In this document: positions 34,971 through 42,873 of the stretch, in pieces
Position numbering within the stretch: position 1 is the stretch's first letter
How the letters are laid out: each line of letters starts with the position of its first letter
Assembly (NCBI GenBank): GCA_017551515.1
Contig: JAFZLK010000116.1
Coordinates: forward strand, 1-45,733
Length of the DNA stretch: 45,733 nucleotides
Direction: 5' to 3'
Origin: Bacteroidales bacterium
GTDB taxonomy: Bacteria; Bacteroidota; Bacteroidia; Bacteroidales; ML635J-15
Made by a program: the position numbers and the translations under genes
The notes under the pieces: model-generated
Told to the model about the DNA's origin: nothing
Databases searched by the model: none
The model's input: the letters and a program-made list of their open reading frames with translations, nothing else

Positions 34971-35606
34971 TCATTCTTCTTCGATAAAAACAGGTCTTGC
35001 CTCCTCCTTAAGAACCTGAATAAGCTCTTTCTTGTCTTTAATTGACTCCATTAATTCATTCAGTCTATATCGCCTGATTTTATATTTTTTTCCATCAATA
35101 AGTATTTTCTCCATAGGCTTGGAAAAATCATCAAACCTCCTCTTATACAATGAACCAATCCTTGAACCCAATACATCAAATAATGAAACAATAAGTTTTA
35201 GTTCCTTGCTACGTTCACGATAATAATCATATTCATTGTCAGTGTATTTTCTCACTATCTTCCTGACAACAGCAAAATCATCCTTAAGATTCCAAGTTGC
35301 AGCAAATGCAATTGTTATTGCGTCTAACAGGCCCATTTCTGCAAATTCATAAAGTTGCTTGCGGATGGCACACTCATTTTCACATTTTTCCTCAAAAGAT
35401 TCCTTATATCTCACTATACGATTATTTTTGCGAATTGGATCTTTTGTATCGTTTTTCTTTATTTGATAAGAACTATTCCCTTCCTCCCAAACAAAATCCT
35501 TTCGCAATATATCAATTATCGTCTGCTTTTCCTCTTCAGTTAACGGCAAACCAAAGACAAAGGATTGCTTTTCCTGCACTATTGGTTCATTCTCATTATC
35601 TATCAT
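34971..35606 (-). CDS. Unknown-family protein, tandem paralogue A
   Basis: 211 residues, no family recognised. It is clearly paralogous to the next gene upstream: both share FVFxLPLTxxEKxTIIDIL, KDFxW, GLLDxITIAxAxxWN, DDFxxxRKIxRKY and NEYxYYxER, in the same order. Mainly helical and charged, without signal peptide or membrane segment, so probably cytoplasmic. It follows paralogue B after 38 nt and is likely translated from the same message. It has a longer Lys/Asn-rich loop at about residues 47-70 than B. Confidence 0.7.
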   Translation of the reverse strand: MIDNENEPIVQEKQSFVFGLPLTEEEKQTIIDILRKDFVWEEGNSSYQIKKNDTKDPIRKNNRIVRYKESFEEKCENECAIRKQLYEFAEMGLLDAITIAFAATWNLKDDFAVVRKIVRKYTDNEYDYYRERSKELKLIVSLFDVLGSRIGSLYKRRFDDFSKPMEKILIDGKKYKIRRYRLNELMESIKDKKELIQVLKEEARPVFIEEE

Positions 35607-35644
35607 TTTAAAGCTCTACTAATAAACAACTTGTCGGATTACAT

Positions 35645-36235
35645 TTACAATTCTATTGGTGAAGTTTCCTTGTACGGAACGCCTTCTTTCAGGACAGCCT
35701 CTCGCAATTTTTCTATATCGCCATTGCAGATTTTATTTAATTCTACCCACCGTCTTTCGTGAATCGTATAATAAGCACCTTCAACCTTTACTTTTATTTT
35801 CTTCTCCCCGATGCGTGGTCTGAGATAATTCTGCGTAAGCCTAATCCGCGACAACATTTTCCCTATTCTCCATATTTCACAATTGCGTTCAAAATAATAC
35901 TCATACTCGTTCTTTGCATACTTCCTGATTATTTTCCTTATTGCATTGAAATCGTCTCTGCGATTCCAAGATATAGCGAGAGCGATGGTTATCACATCAA
36001 GCAAGCCTTTTTCCGCAATAAACCGCGCAGTTTTACGCAATTCATTTTCCTCTTCTATTTTCTTATCCAAATCTTCGTCGTATGTCTTTATCTGGAAAGA
36101 ACTATAATCCGCCTTCCACTCAAAGTCCTTCCACAAAATATCAATAATGGTCTTCTTTTCGTCCGCTGTCAACGGCAATTCAAAAACGAATGACGAAAAA
36201 TCCTCTTCCACAATTTCTTTCTTTTTTCTTGGCAT
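35645..36235 (-). CDS. Unknown-family protein, tandem paralogue B
   Basis: 196 residues, first gene of the pair. After a basic start (MPRKKKEIVEED) it has the shared core SFVFELPLTADEKKTIIDIL, the GLLDVITIALAISWN helix, DDFNAIRKIIRKYAKNEYEYY, and a divergent C-terminal third with many basic residues. No catalytic signature stands out. It has a well-formed promoter (TTCG, 19-nt spacer, TATTTTTG at 36261-36291). Located at the right end of the accessory block, back to back with the HAD gene. Confidence 0.7.
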   Translation of the reverse strand: MPRKKKEIVEEDFSSFVFELPLTADEKKTIIDILWKDFEWKADYSSFQIKTYDEDLDKKIEEENELRKTARFIAEKGLLDVITIALAISWNRRDDFNAIRKIIRKYAKNEYEYYFERNCEIWRIGKMLSRIRLTQNYLRPRIGEKKIKVKVEGAYYTIHERRWVELNKICNGDIEKLREAVLKEGVPYKETSPIEL

Positions 36236-36260
36236 GAGATGACGTTTTTAAATACCGCAA

Positions 36261-36291
36261 CAAAAATACGATATTATTTACGACTGACGAA
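36261..36291 (-). promoter_or_regulatory. Promoter of the paralogue B-A pair
   Basis: On the minus strand TTCG (36291-36288), 19-nt spacer, then TATTTTTG (36268-36261). The leader to the ATG at 36235 is about 20 nt. Confidence 0.65.
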
Positions 36292-36347
36292 GGACGAAGG
36301 GCTATTGTTCAAAATTATTGTTGATTTTTGCCATAATTATCAAAATC

Positions 36348-36370
36348 ATCGCAAAGCATTGCGATGCTAC
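36348..36370. repeat. Intergenic hairpin repeat, type B (fourth copy)
   Basis: ATCGCAAAGCATTGCGAT followed by GCTAC. Same design as the copies at 28181-28303, with the outer arm bases changed on both sides. Confidence 0.8.
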
Positions 36371-36415
36371 AATCTCAAACACAACAAACAACATCAAACA
36401 ACTTTCAAACAGTAC

Positions 36416-36435
36416 AGACGCAGAACCTTGCGTCT
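36416..36435. repeat. Intergenic hairpin repeat, type A (copy 2)
   Basis: AGACGCAGAACCTTGCGTCT, preceded by ACAACTTTCA and GTAC and followed by CAAC, as at 14739-14758. It is also framed by two direct copies of CAAACAACTTTCAAA. Confidence 0.75.
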
Positions 36436-36470
36436 CAACAAACCATTTCAAACAACTTTCAAAACATTTT

Positions 36471-36501
36471 TTCGCACATAACAGATTTTCTTTTAAATTT
36501 G
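36471..36501 (+). promoter_or_regulatory. Promoter of the HAD-pgi genes
   Basis: TTCG at 36471-36474, 19-nt spacer, TAAATTTG at 36494-36501. Transcription would start near 36505, which favours the ATG at 36518 over an in-frame GTG at 36503. Confidence 0.65.
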
Positions 36502-36517
36502 TGTGAAATTTTCAAGG

Positions 36518-37135
36518 ATGGAAAACATAAAGAATCTCATCTTCGACCTAGGCAATGTCATACTCAACATCGACACAAAGTTGAGCGAAAAGGCCTTTGC
36601 TCAATACGGAATGACCAACTTTTCGAAACTTTACACGCTTGCCGCACAAAATGAACTTTTCGACCGTCTCGAAGTCGGAAGCATAACCGAAAAGGAATTT
36701 TACGATGAATTCCGTCGTGTAACGGGATGCAAATTGTCCGACAAAACCCTCGAAGAATGCTGGGATGCACTAATCATGGATTTTCCCACCGCCCGAATCG
36801 AAATGCTGAAAAGACTAAAGCAAGAAGGCAAATACCGCACTTTCATCCTTAGCAACACCAACATAATCCACTACCGATTCTACACCGCACTGCTTAAGCG
36901 CACTCACGGCGTAGACGGTCTCGAAAGTCTTGTGGAACACGCCTACTTCTCGCACGAAATAGGACTGAAGAAGCCCAACCGCGACATTTTTGACTATGTT
37001 GTCGCCAAGTCGCATATCAAACCCGAAGAAAGCATCTTCATCGATGACAACGAAGCCAACATAAAAGCGGCAAATGCATTGGGGTTCAACACGATATTCC
37101 TAGAAAACAACGACATGGAGAACTTAATATTTTAG
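36518..37135 (+). CDS. HAD-superfamily phosphatase (YihX-like)
   Basis: 205 residues from the ATG at 36518. HAD motif I is FDLGNVILNID with nucleophile Asp10, in which the usual second Asp is Gly, as in the YihX alpha-glucose-1-phosphate phosphatase group. Motif II is ILSNTN, motif III is the Lys in GLKKPNRDIF, and motif IV is FIDDNEANI. A helical cap lies between motifs I and II. Family role: cytoplasmic sugar-phosphate hydrolysis. The gene is 27 nt upstream of pgi, which supports a hexose-phosphate substrate. Confidence 0.85.
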   Translation: MENIKNLIFDLGNVILNIDTKLSEKAFAQYGMTNFSKLYTLAAQNELFDRLEVGSITEKEFYDEFRRVTGCKLSDKTLEECWDALIMDFPTARIEMLKRLKQEGKYRTFILSNTNIIHYRFYTALLKRTHGVDGLESLVEHAYFSHEIGLKKPNRDIFDYVVAKSHIKPEESIFIDDNEANIKAANALGFNTIFLENNDMENLIF

Positions 37136-37162
37136 ATAAAACAACTTAAAATCATCAGCACA

Positions 37163-38428
37163 ATGAAACTAAACATCGAAAAAGCACTCGGCAACAACGC
37201 CAAATATCAAGAAATGCTCAAACTGGCACAGGAAAAGTTTGACACTCTTACAGCAGGCACTGGCGAAGGAAACGACTTCCTCGGATGGCTCGACTTGCCA
37301 ACTTCGTACAGCGACGAAGATATTGAGGACATTCTAAACATCGCCGACCGCATGCGTCAGCTCGACTGCGTAGTGGTAATCGGTATCGGCGGTTCCTACC
37401 TCGGAGCAAAGGCAACAATCGAAGCATTGAGACCGCATTTCGGAAAAATGGACACCGAAATGATTTTCGCTGGTCACACACTCAGTGGCAACTACCACGC
37501 AGAACTCATGGAATACTTGAGCGACAAGGAGTTCGGCATTGTTGTAATTTCAAAGTCTGGAACCACAACAGAACCGGCTGTTGCTTTCAGACTTCTCTAC
37601 AACGAAATGAAAAAGCGCTTCGACAAGGAGACAATCCGCGACCGCATCGTAGTAATTACAGATGAAAACAAGGGCGCACTTCGCACACTCTGTGACAAGG
37701 AAGGCTTTGATGACTTCATCATCGCCGACAATGTTGGTGGACGCTTTTCGGTATTGTCGCCAGTAGGACTTGTGCCGATTGCAATTGCAGGTTTCGACAT
37801 CGAAGAAATGCTTCACGGTGCTTCACTCGCACAGGACATCTGCCTCGAAAACAACGAGAAAAACCCTGCAATACAATACGCTGCAGTAAGAAATATGCTT
37901 ATCAACGAAGGTAGAAAGGTTGAACTAATGGTCAACTACAATCCGCGTCTCAGTTACTTTGCCGAATGGTGGAAACAACTCTACGGCGAAAGCGAAGGCA
38001 AGAACGGCAAGGGCTTGTTCCCTGCATCGGTATCATACACCACCGACCTTCACTCGCTCGGTCAGTTCGTTCAGGACGGCAGTCCCATCCTTTTCGAAAC
38101 CGTACTTTGGGTAGATGACGACAGCGACGCTCCTGTAGTTCCTCACGACAACGAAAACCTCGACAAACTCAACTACCTCGAAGGCAAAAACATGGAATAC
38201 ATCAACAGCAAGGCTGCAGAAGGCACAATGAACGCACATGTGGCAGGCAATGTTCCGAACATCCGCATCGAATTTGATGCTGTTGACGAGTTCAACCTAG
38301 GTTACCTGATGTTCTTCTTCGAATTTGCCTGCGGAATCAGCGCATACATGCTTGGTGTTAACCCATTCAACCAACCAGGCGTCGAAGCATACAAGAAGGA
38401 AATGTTCAGGTTGCTGGGAAAGGAATAA
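37163..38428 (+). CDS. pgi: Glucose-6-phosphate isomerase
   Basis: 421 residues, of the short bacterial type. It interconverts glucose-6-phosphate and fructose-6-phosphate in the cytoplasm. Signatures: GIGGSYLGAKATIEAL, the sugar-phosphate-binding loop SKSGTTTEPAVAFR, NVGGRFSVLSPVGL (isomerase signature) and the C-terminal PFNQPGVEAYKKE with the active-site Lys region. Start ATG at 37163. Co-directional with the HAD phosphatase 27 nt upstream. A large structured repeat follows the stop. Confidence 0.96.
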   Translation: MKLNIEKALGNNAKYQEMLKLAQEKFDTLTAGTGEGNDFLGWLDLPTSYSDEDIEDILNIADRMRQLDCVVVIGIGGSYLGAKATIEALRPHFGKMDTEMIFAGHTLSGNYHAELMEYLSDKEFGIVVISKSGTTTEPAVAFRLLYNEMKKRFDKETIRDRIVVITDENKGALRTLCDKEGFDDFIIADNVGGRFSVLSPVGLVPIAIAGFDIEEMLHGASLAQDICLENNEKNPAIQYAAVRNMLINEGRKVELMVNYNPRLSYFAEWWKQLYGESEGKNGKGLFPASVSYTTDLHSLGQFVQDGSPILFETVLWVDDDSDAPVVPHDNENLDKLNYLEGKNMEYINSKAAEGTMNAHVAGNVPNIRIEFDAVDEFNLGYLMFFFEFACGISAYMLGVNPFNQPGVEAYKKEMFRLLGKE

Positions 38429-38439
38429 TGGACAAAAGC

Positions 38440-38523
38440 TAACAGGCTATTGCCCCCCATGCCTTAAGGACGTTAACGCCTTTAATGGCCTTAACGGTTG
38501 GGGGGCAAACTGACAGCCTGTTA
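38440..38523. repeat. Large intergenic hairpin between pgi and idi
   Basis: Nested inverted repeats: outer arms TAACAGGCT/AGCCTGTTA (38440-38448 with 38515-38523) and inner arms TTGCCCCCC/GGGGGGCAA (38450-38458 with 38500-38508). The top holds further CCTTAAGG and CCTTAACGG pieces. It ends ten bases before the idi ATG and has no terminator-type T-run, so it may act on idi translation or be a mobile palindrome. Confidence 0.8.
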
Positions 38524-38532
38524 TTTACCACA

Positions 38533-39036
38533 ATGGAATACATCGCCATAGTATCGCCCGACGACATCATCACCGGTTTTGCGCCGAAACTCCTTGTACA
38601 CCAGCAAGGACTGCTTCATCGTGCGTTCTCGGTTGTGATATTCAACAGCGCAGGCGAAATCCTTATGCAGAAACGCGCCACAACAAAGTACCACTCAGGC
38701 GGACTATGGACAAACACCTGTTGCAGTCACCTTGTCGAAGGCAATGACATGGAGACCTACATGCACGAACGGCTGCAACACGAAATGGGCTTCGACTGCG
38801 AACTGAAATTCGCCTTCACATTCCACTACACCGCCAAGTTCGACAATGGTCTTACCGAAAACGAAATAGACCATGTATATACAGGCACTTGGGATGGCAC
38901 ACCGCTTCCCAATCCCACCGAAGCAGACAACTATCGCTGGGCAACGCCTGACAGCATCAAGTCAGAAATGAAACTCCATCCCGAAATATTTACAGTATGG
39001 TTTAGGGAAATTATTGAGAAGATGAACCTCTTTTAA
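38533..39036 (+). CDS. idi: Isopentenyl-diphosphate delta-isomerase, type 1 (Nudix)
   Basis: 167 residues from the ATG at 38533; an in-frame ATG at 38485 lies inside the hairpin and adds unrelated residues, so it is rejected. It interconverts IPP and DMAPP for isoprenoid synthesis. Signatures: HRAFSVVIFN at the start of the Nudix fold, TNTCCSHLVEG with the catalytic Cys, and the Nudix-box remnant MHERLQHEMGF; Glu residues in NEIDHVYTG bind metal. The ATG follows a large hairpin by only ten bases, which may limit its translation. Confidence 0.93.
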   Translation: MEYIAIVSPDDIITGFAPKLLVHQQGLLHRAFSVVIFNSAGEILMQKRATTKYHSGGLWTNTCCSHLVEGNDMETYMHERLQHEMGFDCELKFAFTFHYTAKFDNGLTENEIDHVYTGTWDGTPLPNPTEADNYRWATPDSIKSEMKLHPEIFTVWFREIIEKMNLF

Positions 39037-39043
39037 TTTTGTT

Positions 39044-39131
39044 GCTCTTAATTTTCCTTTATAACACAATAATATTCAACACGTTACACCCACTTTACCA
39101 AATAAGCAAAAATTTTCGTGCTTATTTTTCC
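39044..39131. repeat. 88-bp direct repeat, left copy (includes one palindromic unit)
   Basis: Matches 40800-40887 in the same orientation without gaps, with about 15 mismatches in 88. Its right part, 39098-39131, is a 34-bp palindromic unit CCAAATAAGC ... GCTTATTTTTCC. It ends seven bases before the stop codon side of the DUF4143 ATPase gene. Confidence 0.85.
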
Positions 39132-39137
39132 GCAAGG

Positions 39138-40601
39138 TTACAACCCATACATCTGTTTCGTTTTATAGAGAGTATTTTTTCCTACTGTATATGCGTAACA
39201 TGCTGTTGGCACAAAATGTATATCACCACACCTCATGCTATGCTTTGCAAAAACAGTCTTCGATGTTACAATTGCTTGCGTCAACTTATTTTGCTCCATA
39301 TAAAACAATAGCGAATTCAAATCCTCTGGTTTTTGCACAAATCTGTCCGTCCACTTAATCTCAACTGCCCAAATTGGCTTCACCCTACCCATATCCAAAC
39401 CGACAATGTCAACCTCGCCCTGCTCAGTTTTACTCAAACGCCAATTTGCGTATGATATGTTGGTATTAGCACGCGGAATCCATTGCGCATAAACGGCTGT
39501 TTCAACCAACTCGCCAATTTTAGTATCTGTTTCTGTAATCGGCTGAAACAATGCACACCGCAACGACGGATTTGTCAAGTATATTTTGAAACTGGTTTCC
39601 CTTTGGTAACGCTTTGCATTATCATCAGTACGGTGAATCACTTTGATAAGGAAAGCCGCCTCCAAATATGCCATATAGCGCCGCAACACATCCTTCCGCA
39701 CGCCAGATTCACGCGACATTGCTTCGTAAGAGAACTGAGAACCTGAATGATAGGCAATCATAGTGAACACCGAATTCAACTCCTGCACATCCTGAATGCC
39801 ATACAAACTCGGCAAATCGCGCAGTAGCACCTTGTCAATTATATCATGCCGAATAAACTGCCCAGGGTCTTCTCTGATTTTCTGAGAAAAAACTACTTCC
39901 GGATAACCTCCATAATTTATGTAATCGACAAACAACTCATTTAGACGGTCAATATCAATTGTAGAATCAACTCCAATTTCTGTATCGCTCAACTGCAAAT
40001 CCGAACCGACAAGCAAATGCTGATAACCCTTTAGATGTATGTACTCATAAAAAGTAAGTGGTGGCAGACTGAAATCTGTAAACCTGCCGGCACCACTTTC
40101 ATTACTGCGCTTCTTCAATTCGGCTGCCGCAGAACCCGATGCGACAAACCGCACATTATGATATGTATCGACCAGCGACTTAAGGTGAATCTCCCAATCC
40201 TTTAGATACTGTATTTCGTCAAAAAAGACATAATAGGGATCATTATCATTCACTTGCTTATTCAAAGTCTGCTTGCATAGCAAAAACAACTGTTCCAGAT
40301 TTATATTATTATAAATAGGTGTTTCCACTGAAATGTAAATTATGTTTTGCGCTGGAACACCATCTTCAATAAGACGCTGAATAGAATGGTAAAGCAAAAC
40401 AGTTTTGCCCACGCGCCTAGGTCCCATAAGCAATACCGCCCGCTGGACATCCAAACTTCTCAAAAGGGGATAAAAAATATCCAAATATAACCGCGGACTC
40501 ATTTTAAGGAAAAACTGCGGTATTTCGTTTTCCACCCACCAAGGATTGTCAATGCGCAACCTTCCAATAATTTGCTGCTCCAATACATCCGTGTACTGCA
40601 T
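39138..40601 (-). CDS. ATPase of the AAA_14/DUF4143 family
   Basis: 487 residues. The N-terminal AAA_14 domain has Walker A GPRRVGKT (60-67) and Walker B YVFFDEIQYL (Asp128-Glu129), then sensor-like RFVASGSAAAEL. The C-terminal DUF4143 domain (about 230-450) contains a winged-helix part (SYEAMSRESGVRKDVLRRYM) and a nuclease-fold-like end (IWAVEIKWTD). The family is widespread in Bacteroidales in many paralogues and its role is not established. Promoter at 40624-40655, with the -33 box inside a palindromic repeat unit. The gene lies between two 88-bp direct repeats and looks like a cassette. Confidence 0.9.
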   Translation of the reverse strand: MQYTDVLEQQIIGRLRIDNPWWVENEIPQFFLKMSPRLYLDIFYPLLRSLDVQRAVLLMGPRRVGKTVLLYHSIQRLIEDGVPAQNIIYISVETPIYNNINLEQLFLLCKQTLNKQVNDNDPYYVFFDEIQYLKDWEIHLKSLVDTYHNVRFVASGSAAAELKKRSNESGAGRFTDFSLPPLTFYEYIHLKGYQHLLVGSDLQLSDTEIGVDSTIDIDRLNELFVDYINYGGYPEVVFSQKIREDPGQFIRHDIIDKVLLRDLPSLYGIQDVQELNSVFTMIAYHSGSQFSYEAMSRESGVRKDVLRRYMAYLEAAFLIKVIHRTDDNAKRYQRETSFKIYLTNPSLRCALFQPITETDTKIGELVETAVYAQWIPRANTNISYANWRLSKTEQGEVDIVGLDMGRVKPIWAVEIKWTDRFVQKPEDLNSLLFYMEQNKLTQAIVTSKTVFAKHSMRCGDIHFVPTACYAYTVGKNTLYKTKQMYGL

Positions 40602-40623
40602 AATATTACTTATTAAATTCTAC

Positions 40624-40655
40624 GCAAAGATAATACTCTTTTCCAAATAAACAAA
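40624..40655 (-). promoter_or_regulatory. Promoter of the DUF4143 ATPase gene
   Basis: On the minus strand TTTG (40655-40652), exactly 19 nt, then TATCTTTGC (40632-40624): an ideal Bacteroidetes promoter. The TTTG falls inside palindromic unit 40643-40676, so a protein bound there would block the promoter. Confidence 0.75.
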
Positions 40656-40981
40656 ATTTTTCATGCTTATTTTTCCATAACTTTACAAAATAAGATATAG
40701 AAAAAATGCTTATTCACCCTATTTATTACCAAACAAGCAAAATTAGATATTAATAATTGCTTAATTTTCCGTTGCCATTGAAAACATTAAAATATCACCG
40801 CTCTTAATTTTCCATCGTAACGAACTACTATTCAGCACCTTACCTCCACTTTGCCAAATAAGCAAAAATTTTAGTACTTATTTTTACACATGCTTACCAA
40901 ATAAGACACAACAAAAAGTCTTATTTTTCCAATTCACTACCAAATAAGCAAATTATCTATGTTTTCACACCTTATTTTTCC
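40643..40981. repeat. Array of palindromic units CCAAATAAG ... CTTATTTTTCC
   Basis: Six units: 40643-40676, 40686-40718, 40729-40770, then 40854-40887, 40897-40930, 40940-40981. Units are 33-34 bp, or 42 bp for the last of each group, and are separated by 9-10 bp, a period of about 43 bp. Each is an inverted repeat with arms near AAATAAG/CTTATTT and a variable A/T centre. A seventh unit is at 39098-39131 on the other side of the ATPase gene. Confidence 0.85.
40800..40887. repeat. 88-bp direct repeat, right copy
   Basis: Begins GCTCTTAATTTTCC like the left copy and ends with palindromic unit 40854-40887. The distance to the left copy is 1756 bp, enclosing the ATPase gene. Confidence 0.85.
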
Positions 40982-41066
40982 AAACAACCAAGCAACAATC
41001 AGCGCAAAGTGCATTTTCAACACTTAACACTGATTATTATAACAATTAACTATTGATATTCTATTC

Positions 41067-41885
41067 CTACGCCTGCAACCACTTATATTTTGCTAAAGTA
41101 TATATCGGAAGTAGCGGTATTAGAATCGGTGTTTTCTTGGCGTATGCCTGATATTCGGCATCATTGCCATAAACTTCAGCCTGACGGAGTTCCAACCGGC
41201 GCGCACCGCTGAACATAACATAAAGTATGCCTGCATAGCCGATTGCAACAACCACCCACTGCCATACGCAAAGACTTGCGCCTATGCCGCTCAACAATGC
41301 GCCTGTCCATATCACGACCTCACCCAAGTAGTTGGGACAGCGAACTATACGATAAATACCAGTATCTACAAAGCGCTTGGGATTGCGCTTCTTGGCGGCG
41401 TTCTTCTGTGCATCGCTTATGGCTTCGAGCAATATTCCGCACAGCATTACACCTGCACCTATCCACGCCCAAATGTCGCACACAGGCAAACCTTCGGCAG
41501 TATTTGCCAAACGAAATGCCACCGGACTCACTTGCGCCACATACAATATTGCACAGAAAATCCATACTGTCAGTACGACGCCTATGGGTTTCTTCTTCTG
41601 CAACGACGGGTCGTAGAGAATCTTGCGATAAGCAGCCGCTTTCCTCTCGCGCATGAGCAGATAAGTTCCAAGCCTACAGCCAAATACGAACAACACAGCG
41701 CACAGCGCTAGAGTCGGCCACGAAATTGCACCACAAAACATGATTACCAATGCAACTGCAAGCGCCGAAACTCCGTAACCATATCCCAAACTGAAAAAAT
41801 AGATGAAATACTTCCATCCGATACCCGAAACTGCGAGCGAAACTGCAAGTAATATAAGTAGATACATCATAGCCTTATATGTCAA
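41067..41885 (-). CDS. DUF1295-family membrane enzyme (steroid 5-alpha-reductase/ICMT-like)
   Basis: 272 residues, almost entirely hydrophobic, with six to seven membrane segments. The C-terminal signature FVDTGIYRIVRCPNYLGEV is that of DUF1295 proteins, which share a fold with steroid reductases and isoprenylcysteine methyltransferases; it binds the cofactor near the membrane face. A cytoplasmic basic loop follows the third segment (RERKAAAYRKIL). The substrate cannot be told from the sequence. It is a single gene in the inner membrane with no obvious partner. Confidence 0.82.
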   Translation of the reverse strand: MTYKAMMYLLILLAVSLAVSGIGWKYFIYFFSLGYGYGVSALAVALVIMFCGAISWPTLALCAVLFVFGCRLGTYLLMRERKAAAYRKILYDPSLQKKKPIGVVLTVWIFCAILYVAQVSPVAFRLANTAEGLPVCDIWAWIGAGVMLCGILLEAISDAQKNAAKKRNPKRFVDTGIYRIVRCPNYLGEVVIWTGALLSGIGASLCVWQWVVVAIGYAGILYVMFSGARRLELRQAEVYGNDAEYQAYAKKTPILIPLLPIYTLAKYKWLQA

Positions 41886-41946
41886 TTACTAATTGACAAA
41901 GATAATTCCAATGCGAGTTTCGACAAAATATTTTCGATGAAGAAAA

Positions 41947-42411
41947 TCACCTTTTCAACTCATCAAACGCCTTCACCCTGTCGAAAACCTCCACGCCAGT
42001 TGACGCATCGTAACGCCCCATCACAAGGTTGATGCCATTGGTAACAATGAAAAAAGGTGCCTTTACCTCGTAGTTGTAGTGCCAAATCTGGTCGAAAACT
42101 TTCTGAGTAAGCTTTACCGATGGTGCCTTGCATTCAATTAGTATAAGCGGATTTATTTCGCGGTCGTAAATCAAGGCATCGAAACGCAAACTGCGCTCTG
42201 CAACTGTAACCTGCCTTTCGAGAGCCACAAGCGTCTGCGGATAGGCACAATCCTGCACAAGAAAACGCACAAGGTTCTGCCTTACCCATTCTTCTGGCGT
42301 ACAAACAATCCACTTCTTGCGTATCTCATCAAATATCAACGATTTGCCAGTCTCGGTTTTCATACGGAAATCGTAAGGCGGAAAGCACAATATTGGAAAG
42401 TTCGGATTCAT
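41947..42411 (-). CDS. HsdR_N-type (type I restriction R subunit N-terminal) small protein
   Basis: 154 residues made of just the HsdR N-terminal nuclease domain: KWIVCTPEEWVRQNLVRFL, RQVTVAERSLRFDALIYD and the catalytic-type ILIECKAPSVKLTQKVFDQ, where Asp, Glu and Lys make the PD-(D/E)XK set. No helicase part, and no HsdM or HsdS nearby, so it is not a type I restriction system. Stand-alone copies are common in Bacteroidetes genomes and their role is unknown. Its ATG overlaps the stop of the preceding secreted-protein gene by four bases (ATGA). Confidence 0.85.
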   Translation of the reverse strand: MNPNFPILCFPPYDFRMKTETGKSLIFDEIRKKWIVCTPEEWVRQNLVRFLVQDCAYPQTLVALERQVTVAERSLRFDALIYDREINPLILIECKAPSVKLTQKVFDQIWHYNYEVKAPFFIVTNGINLVMGRYDASTGVEVFDRVKAFDELKR

Positions 42412-42869
42412 TTGCGCTTGTACATTATGAAATCAGCACAAACATCGAAACTTGTCTTGACCTCAGTCCATACATAAACCTGACCATCGCCAAGATTCCT
42501 GTAATATATCGCTGATGGAGAATCGGCCTCGGGACATTCAAACGCCCAGAGCTCTTCGCAAAGCTTGATTCCAACGAAACTAGCCTCAAACCGCTTACCC
42601 TCCTTTTCTGCCGTCATCTTTATCACGACTTTTCCTCCTTCGACAAGCATTTTCATTCTATCGAAGATTATAGTGTCGTTTCCAAACATACGATAGGTTT
42701 TTCCTTCCCAGTGGTCATTCGAAACTTTTGTCCACTCCTCGTACGAACTGCCTGCATACGCCGATACAGATGGAATCTCCCAAGTTCCGAGCAACCATGC
42801 AGGAAAGTTTTGCGCCCGCATAGATGCAAACGCAATGACCAAAACCGCGAGTATCAAAACCTTTTTCAT
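42408..42869 (-). CDS. Secreted DUF6265-like protein
   Basis: 153 residues with a signal peptide (MKKVLILAVLVIAFASMRAQ). The mature part starts FPAWLLGTWEIP and continues SSYEEWTKVSNDHWEGKTYRM, a pattern of the DUF6265 lipocalin-like beta-barrel family. Periplasmic or outside the membrane. The gene has a -7 element at 42874-42881 only a few bases before its ATG and overlaps the HsdR_N gene by four bases, so the secreted protein and the nuclease-like protein are translated from one message. Confidence 0.72.
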   Translation of the reverse strand: MKKVLILAVLVIAFASMRAQNFPAWLLGTWEIPSVSAYAGSSYEEWTKVSNDHWEGKTYRMFGNDTIIFDRMKMLVEGGKVVIKMTAEKEGKRFEASFVGIKLCEELWAFECPEADSPSAIYYRNLGDGQVYVWTEVKTSFDVCADFIMYKRK

Positions 42870-42873
42870 AGCA

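Larger units (their letters stand above)
40602..41066. other. Intergenic region upstream of the DUF4143 ATPase
   Basis: 465 nt with no gene. It consists of the ATPase promoter, six palindromic units in two groups of three, and the right copy of the 88-bp direct repeat; 40982-41066 shows nothing notable. Confidence 0.8.

Noticed and set aside
25137..36235. An integrated prophage or conjugative element
   Set aside because: No integrase, tRNA attachment site, relaxase or structural phage gene is visible; the block is bounded by core genes without target duplications.
38485..38532. Upstream ATG for idi
   Set aside because: The added residues come from the large hairpin and do not resemble the family; the ATG at 38533 fits.
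40643..40981. The regular palindromic array as a CRISPR array
   Set aside because: Spacers are only 9-10 bp and similar in style, repeats are degenerate palindromes, and no cas gene is present.
41947..42411. A type I restriction-modification system
   Set aside because: Only the small N-terminal nuclease-like domain is present, with no helicase, HsdM or HsdS.
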